DNA of 64,000 nucleotides from Pelosinus sp. UFO1. GTDB lineage: Bacteria; Bacillota; Negativicutes; DSM-13327. Both the position numbers and the translations under genes were made by a program. Below are positions 32,703-42,969 of this stretch, piece by piece. The stretch covers positions 2,447,693 through 2,511,692 of the forward strand of contig NZ_CP008852.1 of assembly GCF_000725345.1 (NCBI RefSeq), in the 5' to 3' direction. Below the pieces are notes generated by a model. That model searched no databases. It saw nothing but the letters and a program-made list of their open reading frames with translations, and was not told where the DNA came from. How positions within the stretch are numbered: position 1 is the stretch's first letter; each line of letters opens with the position of its first letter.

Positions 32703-33827
32703 TTACATTAAGGTCTCACTAGTATTTAGTTTAATCCTCTGAATAAACTCTTGCCATGGAAAAAATACTCCTGGGCATGTCGTTCCCTGGGTCACTTCTC
32801 TATGTGGCATGATATTCTCTAATGGAATATGGTATTTTCGCATTAGTTCGAGGGTTAATTTCACTAGAGCATCCATCTGTACAACAGTAGGGGACTTACT
32901 CTCAAAATTACCGACTAATACGATACCGATGCTACGTGGATTAGCTCCCAGAGCATGAGCTCCTATTAAATTTTCCGGACGGCCATTCTCGACAGTACCA
33001 TCAGGCAGAATCACTTTATGATAGGCAATACCTGCCCAACCTTTTTTTAAATGTAACTCGTGGATATCAGATACTGACATATCTTCTATAGCAGTATGGT
33101 GAATTACTATCATATCTGTTTTCTTCCGCGGCAACAAATTTTCAGAAAAGAAAAGCTCCGGTTGAAAATAATTATCCGTTTTTAGCCAATTATCATCTCG
33201 GCTTGATTGTTGTGCATTAAGATTTGACGCTATTCGATTGAACCGACTCTTCTTAAGATAATTTTTGGCATCACCAGGAGCAATCTCTGTAATTTCAAAA
33301 CCGTGGATTTTTGAATGCATATTTATTTTTGCATTGGCTTTTAAGTTATCTATGAAAAAACGAATTAAGTTATATTTGTTATCCGATTTTCGAACAATCA
33401 CCCTTAATTCTGGAAAAGTACTATTCACGAATACAGTGCTATCTGCTGCAATAATGTCGGTGTACAGTTCGCCAAAACAGTTTTGAAAGTCCCTAATCTT
33501 AATGTTACCATCCATTATTTGAGTTTCTTTTACAACTCGATTTTGTGCATTATATTCAATCCAAACCGTTGCATTCATCTCTCCCACTATGGTCATGTAA
33601 CCATAGGCCTTAGCACTACTATTTAACGTAGATTTCCATTCACTTTGTGTCCAGATCCGATTAAACCCATCTTGGACTAAAGAATAATCACCGTACCTTT
33701 GCTCAATTTGGCTTTTGCTATTTCCAATTTCAGCAGAAGCACTGGATGTTAGAGTAAAGGTCAATACACAGGCAAGAAAAAATATCAAGCAGGGCTGCTC
33801 GAATAATCGTATTTGTTTAATAATCAC
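32703..33827 (-). CDS. Exported N-acetylmuramoyl-L-alanine amidase
   Basis: The 374-residue protein has a signal peptide at its N-terminus (FEQPCLIFFLACVLTFTLTS, SASA). A middle region of about 200 residues is of unknown function. The C-terminal amidase_2/PGRP domain (about 232-365) has the zinc ligands in MIVIHHTAIED, MPHREVTQ and TTCPG. It cleaves the bond between muramic acid and the stem peptide in peptidoglycan. The signal peptide places it in the periplasm. It is upstream of the guanylate kinase-like gene, same strand. Confidence 0.88.
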   Translation of the reverse strand: MIIKQIRLFEQPCLIFFLACVLTFTLTSSASAEIGNSKSQIEQRYGDYSLVQDGFNRIWTQSEWKSTLNSSAKAYGYMTIVGEMNATVWIEYNAQNRVVKETQIMDGNIKIRDFQNCFGELYTDIIAADSTVFVNSTFPELRVIVRKSDNKYNLIRFFIDNLKANAKINMHSKIHGFEITEIAPGDAKNYLKKSRFNRIASNLNAQQSSRDDNWLKTDNYFQPELFFSENLLPRKKTDMIVIHHTAIEDMSVSDIHELHLKKGWAGIAYHKVILPDGTVENGRPENLIGAHALGANPRSIGIVLVGNFESKSPTVVQMDALVKLTLELMRKYHIPLENIMPHREVTQGTTCPGVFFPWQEFIQRIKLNTSETLM

Positions 33828-34024
33828 AATATCATCTCCTTAAAAAATTTGTATATTGCAATTTGATTTTTCTAACTTATTGTATGGTTAAACCTATGTT
33901 AGCAGATCCGTATTACTGACTAAAAGATACTTCTCTTCCTTATTAGCCTTAAACACCTTCTTCCCCTGCAAGTAAAATGTACTTTTTTTCTATCTGACTA
34001 TTAGTAAATTATAAATTCAGATAC

Positions 34025-34081
34025 ACAAAAGCAACCAATACGACTCACACTTTCTCCATGAGTGGTATTGGTTGCTTTTTA
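34025..34081. terminator. ileS terminator
   Basis: AAAGCAACCAATAC and GTATTGGTTGCTTT form a 14-bp stem around a loop of about 27 bases that contains ACTCAC/GTGAGT-type pairing (ACTCACAC...ATGAGT). It ends the ileS gene on the minus strand. Confidence 0.75.
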
Positions 34082-34094
34082 AAACTGTTCAATC

Positions 34095-37000
34095 CTATTG
34101 AATTGCAACCGTTAACTTCAATGGTTCACTATTAATTAATACATCTGTATACTCTCTTACTTCATCAAACACAATTTCCACCGCCAGGGTTTCACTCATA
34201 ATATAGTCCTTGTATTGAATCACAACGTCTTGAAGACAGACATTTCCCGTCATATAGATTTTAATCTTATCCATTACTTCAAAAGAACTATCTTTTCTCA
34301 TATTTTGGATTTTGCTAATGATTTCTCTAGCATATCCTTCAACTTTCAGACTTTCAGAGATATGGGTATCAAGAACAACACCAACATCACCTTCTCCAGC
34401 AAAGGCGAAACCTTCGAGTCCATTCATCGTTACCAACAAATTGGTAGAGTTAAACTCTATGAGAGTACCATCAATTTCTACTGTAATGGCCTCGTTATTT
34501 GAAATTTTCAACGCTAACGCCATCTGATCCATCTCCGAAATAGCTTTTCTGATGGCTGGTATAAACTTACCATGAGTTTTCCCTAACACTGGCGAATTGG
34601 GTTTTACGATATAACTTACATAATCAGACATATTAGCGTTCACTTCTACGCATTTTATATTTAGTTCTTCTTTAATAATATCAATATAATAATCAGGTAG
34701 TGTCTTAGTACTTAGTAACATTTTGGAAAGAGGCTGCCTATTTTTAATATTGGCCACATTTCTCGCACTTCTTCCTAGACCACAAATCTTGTAAGTTAGC
34801 TCCATTTCTTTTTCCAGCTGCCTATCGACAAGCTTTTCATCATATTCAGGCCACCTGCACAGATGCACACTCTCCGGTGCTTTTACATCACGACCTACTA
34901 CAAGGTTTTGATAAATCTCTTCTGTTATAAAAGGAACGAAAGGAGCAGCCACGATTACTAGATTTTTCAGCACAGTGTGTAAGGTAAGATACGCATCGAT
35001 CTTATCATCTGTCATCTCCATAACCCAATATCTGGTTCTATTTCTCCTCACATACCAGTTTGACAACTCATCAGTAAATTCTCCGATAAGCTCTGCTGCT
35101 CCAGTTATATCATAAGCATCCAGATCTTCCCCAACCTTATAAATCATGGTATTAAGCTTAGAGATAATCCACTTATCCATGACATGGCTACTTTGTCTCC
35201 CATGATACGTAGTCGGATCAAACTGATCGATCTGTGCATACAACACGTAGAAAGAATATATATTCCATAAAGTATTTAAAAATTTACGTTGGGCTTCAAT
35301 CACCGCATCTTCATAAAACCTGGATGGCAGCCAAGGAGCACTAGCAGTATAAAAATACCATCGTAAGGCATCGGCTCCTTGATTCTCCAGAACCGTAAAA
35401 GGATTTAAGACATTCCCTTTATGCTTTGACATTTTAATACCGTTTTTATCGAGCACATGCCCAAGAACGATACAATTTTCAAAAGGACTCTTATCAAATA
35501 TGGCAGTAGATATAGCGAGAAGGGTGTAAAACCATCCTCTTGTCTGATCAACCGCTTCCGATATAAACTGGGCAGGAAAGTTTTTCTCAAACAACTCCTT
35601 ATTCTCAAAAGGATAATGATATTGAGCAAAGGGCATGGAGCCGGAATCATACCAGCAATCAATTACCTCGCTAACTCTTTGCATTTTTTTTACACACTTA
35701 GGACATTGTAGTGATACCTTATCAATGTAGGGCTTGTGAAGCTCAATATCTCCCGGCACTTGGATTGCCTTTTCCTTTAGTTCGGCAAGGCTTCCGATGC
35801 ATTCCCTATGCCCGCATTCGCATTCCCAAATTGGTAAAGGGGTGCCCCAATAACGTTCCCGACTTAGTCCCCAATCAATCACATTATCCAGGAAATTACC
35901 AAATCGACCTTTCTTAATATTATCAGGATACCAATTGATTTTATCATTATTTTCTAAGAGATTGTCTCGTAAGGAGGACATCTTTACGAACCAAGAATCC
36001 CTCGGATAATATAAAAGAGGTGTGTCACAGCGCCAGCAGAATGGGTACGAATGAAGATATTTCTCTGTTTTATAAAGGATATTTTTTTCCTTCATAACTT
36101 CAATGATTTTTTCATCTGCTTTTTTAACAAACATCCCCTGCCAGGGGATGACCTCTTTCACAAAATTCCCCTGCACATCAACCAAATTTATCAACGGCAG
36201 ATCATATTTCTGCCCTACCCGATTATCATCTTCTCCATAAGCAGGTGCTATGTGAACCACACCTGAACCATCACTAAGAGTTACAAAATCACCATGAACA
36301 ATATAATAGGCTTTTTTCTCAGGAGTGACAAAAGAGAACATTGGTTCGTACTCCTGCTCAAGAAGCTCTTCTCCTTTAAAGGCTCTTACTACCTCATACT
36401 CACCATCAATCCTGCTAAGCAAATCTTGGGCAATGATCAAATGCTCTTCCTGATTGATGATTTCCACATAATCATATTTTCGATTCACTGCAAGAGCTAC
36501 ATTACTTGGCAAGGTCCATGGTGTTGTCGTCCATACTAGAATATAGGTATCTTTACCCTTTAGTTTAAATTTAACGTAAGCAGAGCTATCCTTCACATCT
36601 TTATAGCCTTGGGCAACCTCATGAGATGATAGAGCGGTCCCGCAGCGCGGACAGTAAGGAACAATTTTATGACCTTTATATAACAAGTCTTTATCCCAGA
36701 GCTGTTTCAATGACCACCATACCGATTCAATATATTCATTTTGATAGGTAACATAAGGATTATCCATATCAATCCAGTAAGCTACCCGTTCGGACATATC
36801 CTTCCACTGGGTTGCATAGGTAAATACGCTATCTTTGCACTTTTTTATAAAGTTTTCCACACCATATTTTTCAATTTGCGGTTTTCCAGATATACCAAGA
36901 GCTTTCTCTACCTCAAGTTCAACAGGCAGACCGTGCGTATCCCAACCCGCTTTGCGTAAAACATGATATCCTTTCATAACTTTATAACGAGGGATAAGAT

Positions 37001-37196
37001 CTTTAATCACTCGAGTAACGACATGACCAATATGAGGTGCACCATTGGCTGTAGGAGGGCCGTCGTAAAAGGTAAAATATTCACTACCTTCATTCATTTG
37101 AAAATTTCTTTTTATAATATCTTTCTCTTTCCATTGTTCAAGAACGGATTTTTCCATTGCTACAAAATTATTCTTGGAATCAACTTTTTTATACAT
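34095..37196 (-). CDS. ileS: Isoleucyl-tRNA synthetase, long (IleS2-type) form
   Basis: The 1033-residue protein attaches isoleucine to tRNA-Ile. The HIGH motif is in [16 protein letters not shown] and the KMSKS motif in [14 protein letters not shown]. The editing domain and anticodon-binding region are present. The [12 protein letters not shown] text and the length over 1000 residues fit the eukaryote-like IleS2 form, which in other bacteria tolerates mupirocin, and not the type of about 930 residues. Cys pairs (CPRCG, CWRCD, CECGH) may bind zinc. A T-box leader with an Ile specifier lies upstream. Whether a second ileS exists cannot be seen here. Confidence 0.96.
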   Translation of the reverse strand: MYKKVDSKNNFVAMEKSVLEQWKEKDIIKRNFQMNEGSEYFTFYDGPPTANGAPHIGHVVTRVIKDLIPRYKVMKGYHVLRKAGWDTHGLPVELEVEKALGISGKPQIEKYGVENFIKKCKDSVFTYATQWKDMSERVAYWIDMDNPYVTYQNEYIESVWWSLKQLWDKDLLYKGHKIVPYCPRCGTALSSHEVAQGYKDVKDSSAYVKFKLKGKDTYILVWTTTPWTLPSNVALAVNRKYDYVEIINQEEHLIIAQDLLSRIDGEYEVVRAFKGEELLEQEYEPMFSFVTPEKKAYYIVHGDFVTLSDGSGVVHIAPAYGEDDNRVGQKYDLPLINLVDVQGNFVKEVIPWQGMFVKKADEKIIEVMKEKNILYKTEKYLHSYPFCWRCDTPLLYYPRDSWFVKMSSLRDNLLENNDKINWYPDNIKKGRFGNFLDNVIDWGLSRERYWGTPLPIWECECGHRECIGSLAELKEKAIQVPGDIELHKPYIDKVSLQCPKCVKKMQRVSEVIDCWYDSGSMPFAQYHYPFENKELFEKNFPAQFISEAVDQTRGWFYTLLAISTAIFDKSPFENCIVLGHVLDKNGIKMSKHKGNVLNPFTVLENQGADALRWYFYTASAPWLPSRFYEDAVIEAQRKFLNTLWNIYSFYVLYAQIDQFDPTTYHGRQSSHVMDKWIISKLNTMIYKVGEDLDAYDITGAAELIGEFTDELSNWYVRRNRTRYWVMEMTDDKIDAYLTLHTVLKNLVIVAAPFVPFITEEIYQNLVVGRDVKAPESVHLCRWPEYDEKLVDRQLEKEMELTYKICGLGRSARNVANIKNRQPLSKMLLSTKTLPDYYIDIIKEELNIKCVEVNANMSDYVSYIVKPNSPVLGKTHGKFIPAIRKAISEMDQMALALKISNNEAITVEIDGTLIEFNSTNLLVTMNGLEGFAFAGEGDVGVVLDTHISESLKVEGYAREIISKIQNMRKDSSFEVMDKIKIYMTGNVCLQDVVIQYKDYIMSETLAVEIVFDEVREYTDVLINSEPLKLTVAIQ

Positions 37197-37219
37197 GTTA
37201 AAAACTCCTTTTACTCGAT

Positions 37220-37490
37220 AGCCTTCACCATTCTATCCCTTCACTAAAAATAAAAAAACTTCATCCTGTCCAGGACGAAGTTTTACATTCGTTATACCAC
37301 CTTTAACAACCATTCAGGTACTAGCATACCTTATCCTTTAACGCAGAAATACGGATTGACTTACTCTAATTTCAGCCATCAGCTCTCAGGTGATTTTCTT
37401 CAGATTATCATCATAGGTTCTCAGCAATCCCTACTCTCTGTGTATGTAAAATCATGAATACTCTTCCCGATCATCGCTTTTTAAATACTT
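37220..37490 (-). promoter_or_regulatory. T-box leader, isoleucine specifier, upstream of ileS
   Basis: The minus strand holds the T-box sequence AAAGGTGGTATAACGAATG (37287-37303), AGAGAGTAGGGATTGCTGAG in Stem I, and the specifier region GAAAATCACCTGAGAGC, where ATC (37392-37394) is an isoleucine codon. A terminator AAACTTCGTCCTGGACAGGA-TGAAGTTTTTTT (37253-37284) sits just before the gene. Uncharged tRNA-Ile should raise expression. Confidence 0.88.
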
Positions 37491-37589
37491 CTATTAATTT
37501 ACCAACAGTATACGCCCTGCTTTTTATATTGTCAATGGATGAACAAAAGATATTCCTTCATATCCTTCTTCTCTTGCTCTGGATATAAC

Positions 37590-37634
37590 CCAAAAGTCCT
37601 GCACTACTTATCCTAAGTAGTACAGGACTTTATA
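37590..37634. terminator. Terminator of the RND adaptor gene
   Basis: AAAGTCCTG(C)ACTACTTA and TAAGTAGT(A)CAGGACTTT pair over about 17 positions, with a 2-3 base loop. It lies eight bases beyond the stop of the gene at 37642. Confidence 0.8.
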
Positions 37635-37641
37635 TGCTGTT

Positions 37642-38775
37642 TTATTCTAGAACAGTAATAGTATCCCCATTTTTAAGCTGATCGATAAGAGTTGTTATTA
37701 CCAGACTACCTTGTGGTATAGCTGATGTAACTTCCAACAAATCTCCAATTACTTCACCGACTGTAACCTGTTGACGAATTGCCTTTCCTTCAATGTCAAA
37801 GAAAATAAAATATTGTCCTTCTGCGTCACGTAGCACGGCTTGGGCCGGAATCGCTATCGTACCGACCTCTTGTCCAGTAGCAATGCGCACGGTAATAGAC
37901 ATTCCCAGTGGTAACATATCCCCTGGCGGCTGGATTAGTTTTATATGCGCCATAAAAGACGCAATCTGTTTATCTTTAACTTCGGGATAAATGCCGGAAA
38001 CTTGCCCCGCCAGTTGCTGTCCCGCTACCTCGATAACTGCTTTTGAACCGAGCTGGATAAAATATAACTCACTTTGTTCCAGCGGCACGACAATCTCTAC
38101 ATCTTGCCCACTGCCAAGCGACATAAGTTCTTGCCCTTCCGTAACCGTACTGCCGGCGGCTACCACGCTTCCAGTAATCGTTCCATCAATTGGTGACTGA
38201 ATCGTAACCGGGCCGTTCACGACAGTAGTAACCGGTCTTTCAGGTACTATCATACCTTCTTGCGAACCCTGCATGCCTGCCTGAGCCGCCTGTAGACGCC
38301 CTTCCGCAGTTTCCAACTGTTTACGGGCAATAGCACCTTGTTCATAGAGTTTTTTATACCGATTGTATTCATTTAATGCCTTTTCATATATATCCTTCGA
38401 AACCGAAGAGACTTCTACTGACGTAGAGTTAGACGCGACCATAACCTTACTATCCCCGCCAGTGATGTCTAGTTTAATTAGCGGCTGACCTGCTTTCACT
38501 ACCTGACCTGCTGTAACGTAGACATCATTAACACGGCCTACCCCTTCAGTGTAAACAGGAACCATCGTCGCATGCACTACCAATCCGGCACGCTCAATGT
38601 GTAGTGGTTTACTAACAGTACTGACTTGAGTAACGGTGACACTCACTGGCGTCCGCTGACTCGTACGTTGTAAAAAAAAAGTCGTTGCGATGGCTAAAAC
38701 AACAATCAGTACTATGATTGCCTTCCTCGACTCACGAAATTGCTGTATAGATATCTGCATATTTGTCATCTCCAT
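37642..38775 (-). CDS. RND-type efflux periplasmic adaptor (membrane fusion protein)
   Basis: The 377-residue protein has an N-terminal anchor helix (AIIVLIVVLAIATTFFLQ, about 18-36), a split lipoyl/barrel-sandwich domain (VYTEGVGRVNDVYVTAGQVV, SPIDGTITGSVVAAGSTV), an alpha-hairpin (about 125-175) and a beta-barrel end (about 230-375). This is the HlyD/AcrA adaptor fold that bridges an inner-membrane pump to an outer-membrane channel. No pump or channel gene is adjacent, which is unusual. The adaptor stands alone with its own terminator. It supports a cell with an outer membrane. Confidence 0.88.
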   Translation of the reverse strand: MEMTNMQISIQQFRESRKAIIVLIVVLAIATTFFLQRTSQRTPVSVTVTQVSTVSKPLHIERAGLVVHATMVPVYTEGVGRVNDVYVTAGQVVKAGQPLIKLDITGGDSKVMVASNSTSVEVSSVSKDIYEKALNEYNRYKKLYEQGAIARKQLETAEGRLQAAQAGMQGSQEGMIVPERPVTTVVNGPVTIQSPIDGTITGSVVAAGSTVTEGQELMSLGSGQDVEIVVPLEQSELYFIQLGSKAVIEVAGQQLAGQVSGIYPEVKDKQIASFMAHIKLIQPPGDMLPLGMSITVRIATGQEVGTIAIPAQAVLRDAEGQYFIFFDIEGKAIRQQVTVGEVIGDLLEVTSAIPQGSLVITTLIDQLKNGDTITVLE

Positions 38776-38961
38776 TATGAAAACTTAGCCGTTACTATGT
38801 TCTCATGTTTCGTAAGTGGCGTCAAGTTGTTATTTTTAGCAGATTTTTTAATTTAGGCAGGCAAAATATCTCGATTTCCGCTATAATGTAAAATGGTAGA
38901 CAAATTATCCTATGAGCTACCTTTTATCTTATAATTCTACGTTTAAGGAGGAACCCCAGTT

Positions 38962-39594
38962 ATGACAGATCCTATAGAAACTCCGACTGCAAAAAAGGCA
39001 ACTGTTATCAAAAAAATGCTAACACTCTCAGCACCATGGCGCATCTTCTTGCTATGTATGCTACTTATATCGATACTCTTCTACCAATTACACTTGCCGC
39101 TTACCTCGCAGGTGGCAACAGCAAATGAAGTTACCGAGTACACAGCTCCCAGCTTGCCAACTCCACCCTCGATTACGCCTAAACCAGCTGCTAACTTAGT
39201 TGCAACACCTTCTATTTGGCCTGTTCGAGGAACCATTACTTCAGGGTTTGGTTGGCGAATCTCGCCATTCGGCGACGGTAATGAGTTACATCCTGGTGTC
39301 GATATTGCCTATACTATGGGCGCACCAGTAGTGGCAACTGCCGACGGCGAAGTCGTAGCGAGTGGTCCGGCTGGTGGCTATGGCAATCTAGTACAAATTG
39401 ACCACGGAAATGGTATCGCAACACTATATGGCCACAACTCCCAGCTAGCTGTTAATGTTGGACAACAAGTCAAGAAAGGACAGGTTATTGCCTATGCTGG
39501 CAGCACTGGCAAAAGCACCGGCCCCCATGTCCATTACGAAGTGCGTATAAACAATACTCCTATAGATCCAATGAAATACCTAGTATCCTATTAA
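38962..39594 (+). CDS. M23-family peptidoglycan endopeptidase
   Basis: The 210-residue protein has one N-terminal membrane helix (IFLLCMLLISILFYQLHL), a Pro/Thr-rich linker, and a C-terminal M23 domain. The zinc ligands and active site appear in ELHPGVDIAY, LYGHNS and GPHVHYEVR. It is expected to cut cross-bridges of peptidoglycan or to act as a LytM-type regulator. GGAGGAAC lies upstream of the ATG. A hairpin CAGCTAC...GTAGCTG follows at 39610-39636. Confidence 0.92.
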   Translation: MTDPIETPTAKKATVIKKMLTLSAPWRIFLLCMLLISILFYQLHLPLTSQVATANEVTEYTAPSLPTPPSITPKPAANLVATPSIWPVRGTITSGFGWRISPFGDGNELHPGVDIAYTMGAPVVATADGEVVASGPAGGYGNLVQIDHGNGIATLYGHNSQLAVNVGQQVKKGQVIAYAGSTGKSTGPHVHYEVRINNTPIDPMKYLVSY

Positions 39595-39737
39595 TAATGT
39601 CAATAAAAACAGCAGCTACATCCCTGAGGCTGTAGCTGGCTTATTTCAGAATGCTATTTTTAAATTATTAAACCTTGCTTGGTATATTTCTTTTTTCACA
39701 TACTACTAATGCAACTAACCCCATAAACCTGCTTGCA

Positions 39738-39779
39738 AAATAAAGAAGCTACGTATATTCGTGGCTTCTTTATTTTGCG
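39738..39779. terminator. Bidirectional terminator
   Basis: AAAATAAAGAAGCTACG and CGTGGCTTCTTTATTTT pair with one G-T position around TATATT. It separates the M23 gene from the small minus-strand gene at 39911. Confidence 0.8.
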
Positions 39780-39910
39780 AATTATTGTACTATCCCACAA
39801 AGGAAACCAGCAAATTGCCATTATCTATTAGTGATAATAGTAAATACCTTACAATCCGCTGGAAATCATTAGAACTAAGGTGGCAAAATTAATGACAACA
39901 CTTTGAGTAA

Positions 39911-40033
39911 TTACAAATTAAATAGTGCAATAATCGAGTTACTTGCAGTGTACAATACTAGTATTCCAACGAAAATGACAATGGGATGATTGCGCCATTC
40001 ATTTTCTTTTTTTATTTCTTTTATATTATCCAC
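39911..40033 (-). CDS. Single-span small membrane protein (40 residues)
   Basis: A GTG at 40033, preceded by GAGGTG, begins a charged N-terminus (MDNIKEIKKENEWRNHPIVI) followed by the helix FVGILVLYTASNSIIALF. It lies 26 bases after the gene at 40060-40233 on the same strand, so the two may be co-transcribed. No family is recognised. Confidence 0.6.
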   Translation of the reverse strand: MDNIKEIKKENEWRNHPIVIFVGILVLYTASNSIIALFNL

Positions 40034-40059
40034 AAAAAAACACCTCTTTGCATCTTTAA

Positions 40060-40233
40060 TCAAGCATTTGATAGTTTTTTAATTCTCTCGCAATTAACTA
40101 ATTCTCTTATTCTAGCATGGATAGTAATTTCAATATCCCTAGTTAACTCTTCTAGAAGTCTCTCTACTTGTTCATCACTAGCCTCAGAAAAATATTTTTT
40201 CACAAGCTGTTTTGTTTCTTCTTGTTTCAACAT
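40060..40233 (-). CDS. Small helical protein (57 residues)
   Basis: The ATG at 40233 follows AAGGAG closely (AAATAAGGAGTATTTGTT). The protein MLKQEETKQLVKKYFSEASD... is charged and fully helical, with no membrane segment. It may form a pair with the small membrane protein at 39911. No family is recognised. Confidence 0.6.
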   Translation of the reverse strand: MLKQEETKQLVKKYFSEASDEQVERLLEELTRDIEITIHARIRELVNCERIKKLSNA

Positions 40234-40358
40234 AACAAATACTCCTTATTTAGTACTAATTATTATTACTTCAATATTAAAATGAAAATTCCTTCTTCCT
40301 AATTAAACAAAAATGCAATAATAAATAGGATGTTTTTTACCACCTTCTGTGATTCTTA

Positions 40359-40406
40359 TTGTTTTCCAATACAAGCTAATAAAGAATAGCTTGTATTGGA
40401 AAACAA
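40359..40406. terminator. 20-bp perfect hairpin
   Basis: TTGTTTTCCAATACAAGCTA pairs perfectly with TAGCTTGTATTGGAAAACAA across ATAAAGAA. It stands between no obvious gene ends, so it may be a small palindromic element rather than a plain terminator. Confidence 0.6.
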
Positions 40407-40820
40407 GATGCACCTACTCCGCTAGGGCACTATCAGTGCTACCAAATACCATCAATTGAAGTAGACCTTTGCTCTCGAAGGTTAGTTTTATCATCAGTAA
40501 AACAATGCCTCACGGATCATGGCCTTGTAGAAGGATATGTTTCTAGTGGCTGTATTAGAAGGTGTAAATCGAGATATTGAAGAGTTATTTTTTAAAAATT
40601 AAGTTGGTACTTCAGTAATAACCATCATTTATTATCGCTTTAAAATAAAATAAGCACCATCTAACTAAAAGTAGACGGTACTTGGCTTACCAATTTGATA
40701 GGGTGTTAAAAGTGGCACTAGGCATAAAAACAGTGATCATATTACTTAATTAAAAATCAAATTTTCTCTAATTGAAATATTGATTTATTTGAGAAAAGTG
40801 CAACCTTGTTAAGGTGGCGA
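40407..40820. other. Intergenic stretch with a possible gene tail
   Basis: A plus-strand frame at about 40538-40602 reads MFLVAVLEGVNRDIEELFF and could be the end of a lost gene. The rest shows nothing recognisable. Confidence 0.25.
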
Positions 40821-41093
40821 TCATTTTACCTTGTAAAATAATATGAAACGTCCATCTTGCGATATAACATCCAAGTTTCTTTTTTCAAGAAAGGTCATTA
40901 TATTATGTACGGTCTTATATATTGGGGTATTAAATTCCTGAACGTTATTAATACTGCTAGAACCAACAGACTCAGACCAATTAGCATTCTCCTGAGTTTT
41001 GGAATTTGAAAAAGCAACGTCTTTGTTACAATCTATTACTATGTTTGAAGCTAGAATCATTGTTAAAATTAGCCATGCTGCTTGTTTTTTCAC
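40821..41093 (-). CDS. Small exported protein (90 residues)
   Basis: The N-terminus MKKQAAWLILTMILASNIVI, DC is a signal peptide; the Cys at residue 22 lacks a clean lipobox, so a lipoprotein is possible but not certain. The mature part is short and polar, ending LDVISQDGRFILFYKVK. No family is recognised. It stands alone. Confidence 0.55.
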   Translation of the reverse strand: MKKQAAWLILTMILASNIVIDCNKDVAFSNSKTQENANWSESVGSSSINNVQEFNTPIYKTVHNIMTFLEKRNLDVISQDGRFILFYKVK

Positions 41094-41355
41094 TGTTTAA
41101 ACCTCATTAATTTTATTTTTAGTATATAACGATTAGTAATAAGCGAAAAGCAGCAAATAATTCCAGTGTACACAAAGCAATATAGCTAATTCTAAAAACA
41201 AGAAAATAGGTTACCCATCTTACAAAGATATTAACCTTATACGCTTTTCACGTCTGATGCTTATAATATGGAATTTAACTTGCTTAACTCAAATTCCAAA
41301 GGTATACTAAAGGTATACTAAAGGAATTTTACCAATAAGAAAAGAGTGTGAGCAT

Positions 41356-41601
41356 ATGGCAAAAGTATTTTTCCCTGAAGCAGCCGCTATGGTACCAGCT
41401 AGTCCACCCCATCCTCCTAATACCCAATATAGAGTTTCTATAGGTCTTGAAACTTGGGGCGGAGAAAACCATAGGGTAGTTAAAGTTCAAATGGTTTATG
41501 ACGGTAAGATAGCAGACCGTAGGCCTCCGTCTTATCCTGTTGGAAACGATGATTATATGCGAGTGACAGAAGTTATAAGAAAAATAATTAATAGAAGCTA
41601 A
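41356..41601 (+). CDS. Hypothetical protein (81 residues)
   Basis: The sequence MAKVFFPEAAAMVPASPPHP, then YRVSIGLETWGGENHRVVKV and GNDDYMRVTEVIRKIINRS, has balanced composition and looks real. No membrane segment is present. It ends at a strong terminator. Just upstream (about 41290-41325) the sequence CCAAAGGTATACTAAAGG... holds short direct repeats. A similar repeat lies at 29401-29430. Confidence 0.6.
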   Translation: MAKVFFPEAAAMVPASPPHPPNTQYRVSIGLETWGGENHRVVKVQMVYDGKIADRRPPSYPVGNDDYMRVTEVIRKIINRS

Positions 41602-41640
41602 AAAAAGGTTGCATAGTAGCAACCTTTTTTTAGCTTCTAT
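41594..41640. terminator. Strong bidirectional terminator
   Basis: AGAAGCTAAAAAAAGGTTGC and GCAACCTTTTTTTAGCTTCT pair over 20 positions around ATAGTA. Confidence 0.85.
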
Positions 41641-41770
41641 CGTCTCGTTTAGAGATAAAAATAACATCCTTTTAGTTTTTGGCATCGCCTCTGCAAAAGG
41701 GATGTAAACCAACCTACAGGAAATGAGGAATCAATGAATAATTAGCCTCCTACTCAATTGTTATTTGTGA

Positions 41771-42949
41771 TTATCTCGCCATGATATAAATTTTTTCTAT
41801 ATCCTCCATATTTAGAATTTGGAAATTGCCGATGGTTCTTGTTTTTTTAAAGCTACACTTGTAAGCCAACTCGTGAATCTGCTCGTCCGTTAATTCAACA
41901 CCCAATTCCCTAATAGAAGTGGGCATACCGATAAATCGATAAAAATTCTCCATGGCTTTGATACCTTCCAGAGCGGTTTTTTCAGGATCTTTGAAATCAT
42001 TGGACACCCCCAACACATTCACCGCAAACTGTACAAAGCGCATTACATCAGTCTTGTATACATACCGTGCCCAACTTCCCCACACCGCCGACAGGCCCGC
42101 ACCGTGAGCTACATCGAACATGCCGCCCAACTCATGTTCCAACTGATGGCACGACCAGTCACCAACAGAACCGCACCCTGTCAATCCATTGTGTGAAAGG
42201 CTTCCAGCCCACATTATTTCTGCACGTGCATCATAACATTGGGGTTTATGCATCAGTATTTTTGCGTTATGGATCACGGTCCTCATCAAACCTTCGCTGA
42301 TACTATCTGTCACTTCCATGCTTCTTTCCGTAGTGAAATAACGCTCCATAGTATGCATTAGAATATCAGTACAGCCACTCTCCGTCTGATACTGTGGTAA
42401 CGTATATGTCAGCTCCGGATTCATAATAGCAAATTTGCATCGTGAATAGTCAGTATTACAGCCTCTCTTCAGCCATCCTTCTTCCTTGGTGATAACAGAG
42501 GAACTACTCATCTCACTACCCGCTGCTGCAATAGTCAGGATGACACCGACTGGCAGGCATCCGGTTGCCTTAGCTTTGCCTTCGTACAAATCCCATACAT
42601 CACAGTCATTTACCATACCGTAGCCGATGGCTTTTGCAGAATCAATAACGCTACCGCCACCTACAGCTAGAATGAAGTCAACGTTCTCTTTTTTGCACAG
42701 ATCTATACCTTCATACACCTTAGAAAGTCTAGGGTTAGGTACCACACCACCCAAAGTAACATATTCGATCTCTGCATTTGTGAGAGAATCAAATACTTTG
42801 TCCAACAAGCCGGACTGCTTCGCACTACTGCCTCCGAAATTAACTAACACCTTTTTACAATTCTGGGCTTGAATAAGGCTTCCAGTCTGTGCTTCCGCAT
42901 CCTTACCGAAAACCACTTTAGTAGGGGTATAATATTCAAAATTTTTCAT
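41771..42949 (-). CDS. Iron-containing alcohol dehydrogenase (butanol dehydrogenase-like)
   Basis: The protein has about 392 residues from the second ATG (MKNFEYYTPTKVVFG), with AGGAG upstream. The NAD(P)-binding GGGSVIDSAKAIGYG is at about 95-110. The metal ligands lie in CTDILMHTMERYF, HQLEHELGGMFDVAHGAGL and the following region. It matches YqhD/BdhA-type enzymes that reduce aldehydes to alcohols in anaerobes, usually with NAD(P)H. It is followed upstream by an ArsC/Spx-like gene 12 bases away, a probable operon. Confidence 0.93.
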   Translation of the reverse strand: MKNFEYYTPTKVVFGKDAEAQTGSLIQAQNCKKVLVNFGGSSAKQSGLLDKVFDSLTNAEIEYVTLGGVVPNPRLSKVYEGIDLCKKENVDFILAVGGGSVIDSAKAIGYGMVNDCDVWDLYEGKAKATGCLPVGVILTIAAAGSEMSSSSVITKEEGWLKRGCNTDYSRCKFAIMNPELTYTLPQYQTESGCTDILMHTMERYFTTERSMEVTDSISEGLMRTVIHNAKILMHKPQCYDARAEIMWAGSLSHNGLTGCGSVGDWSCHQLEHELGGMFDVAHGAGLSAVWGSWARYVYKTDVMRFVQFAVNVLGVSNDFKDPEKTALEGIKAMENFYRFIGMPTSIRELGVELTDEQIHELAYKCSFKKTRTIGNFQILNMEDIEKIYIMAR

Positions 42950-42969
42950 TACTAACACACTCCTATTTC

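Noticed and set aside
41329-41712. 127-residue minus-strand ORF
   Set aside because: It lies antisense to the gene at 41356-41601 and runs through that gene's strong terminator.
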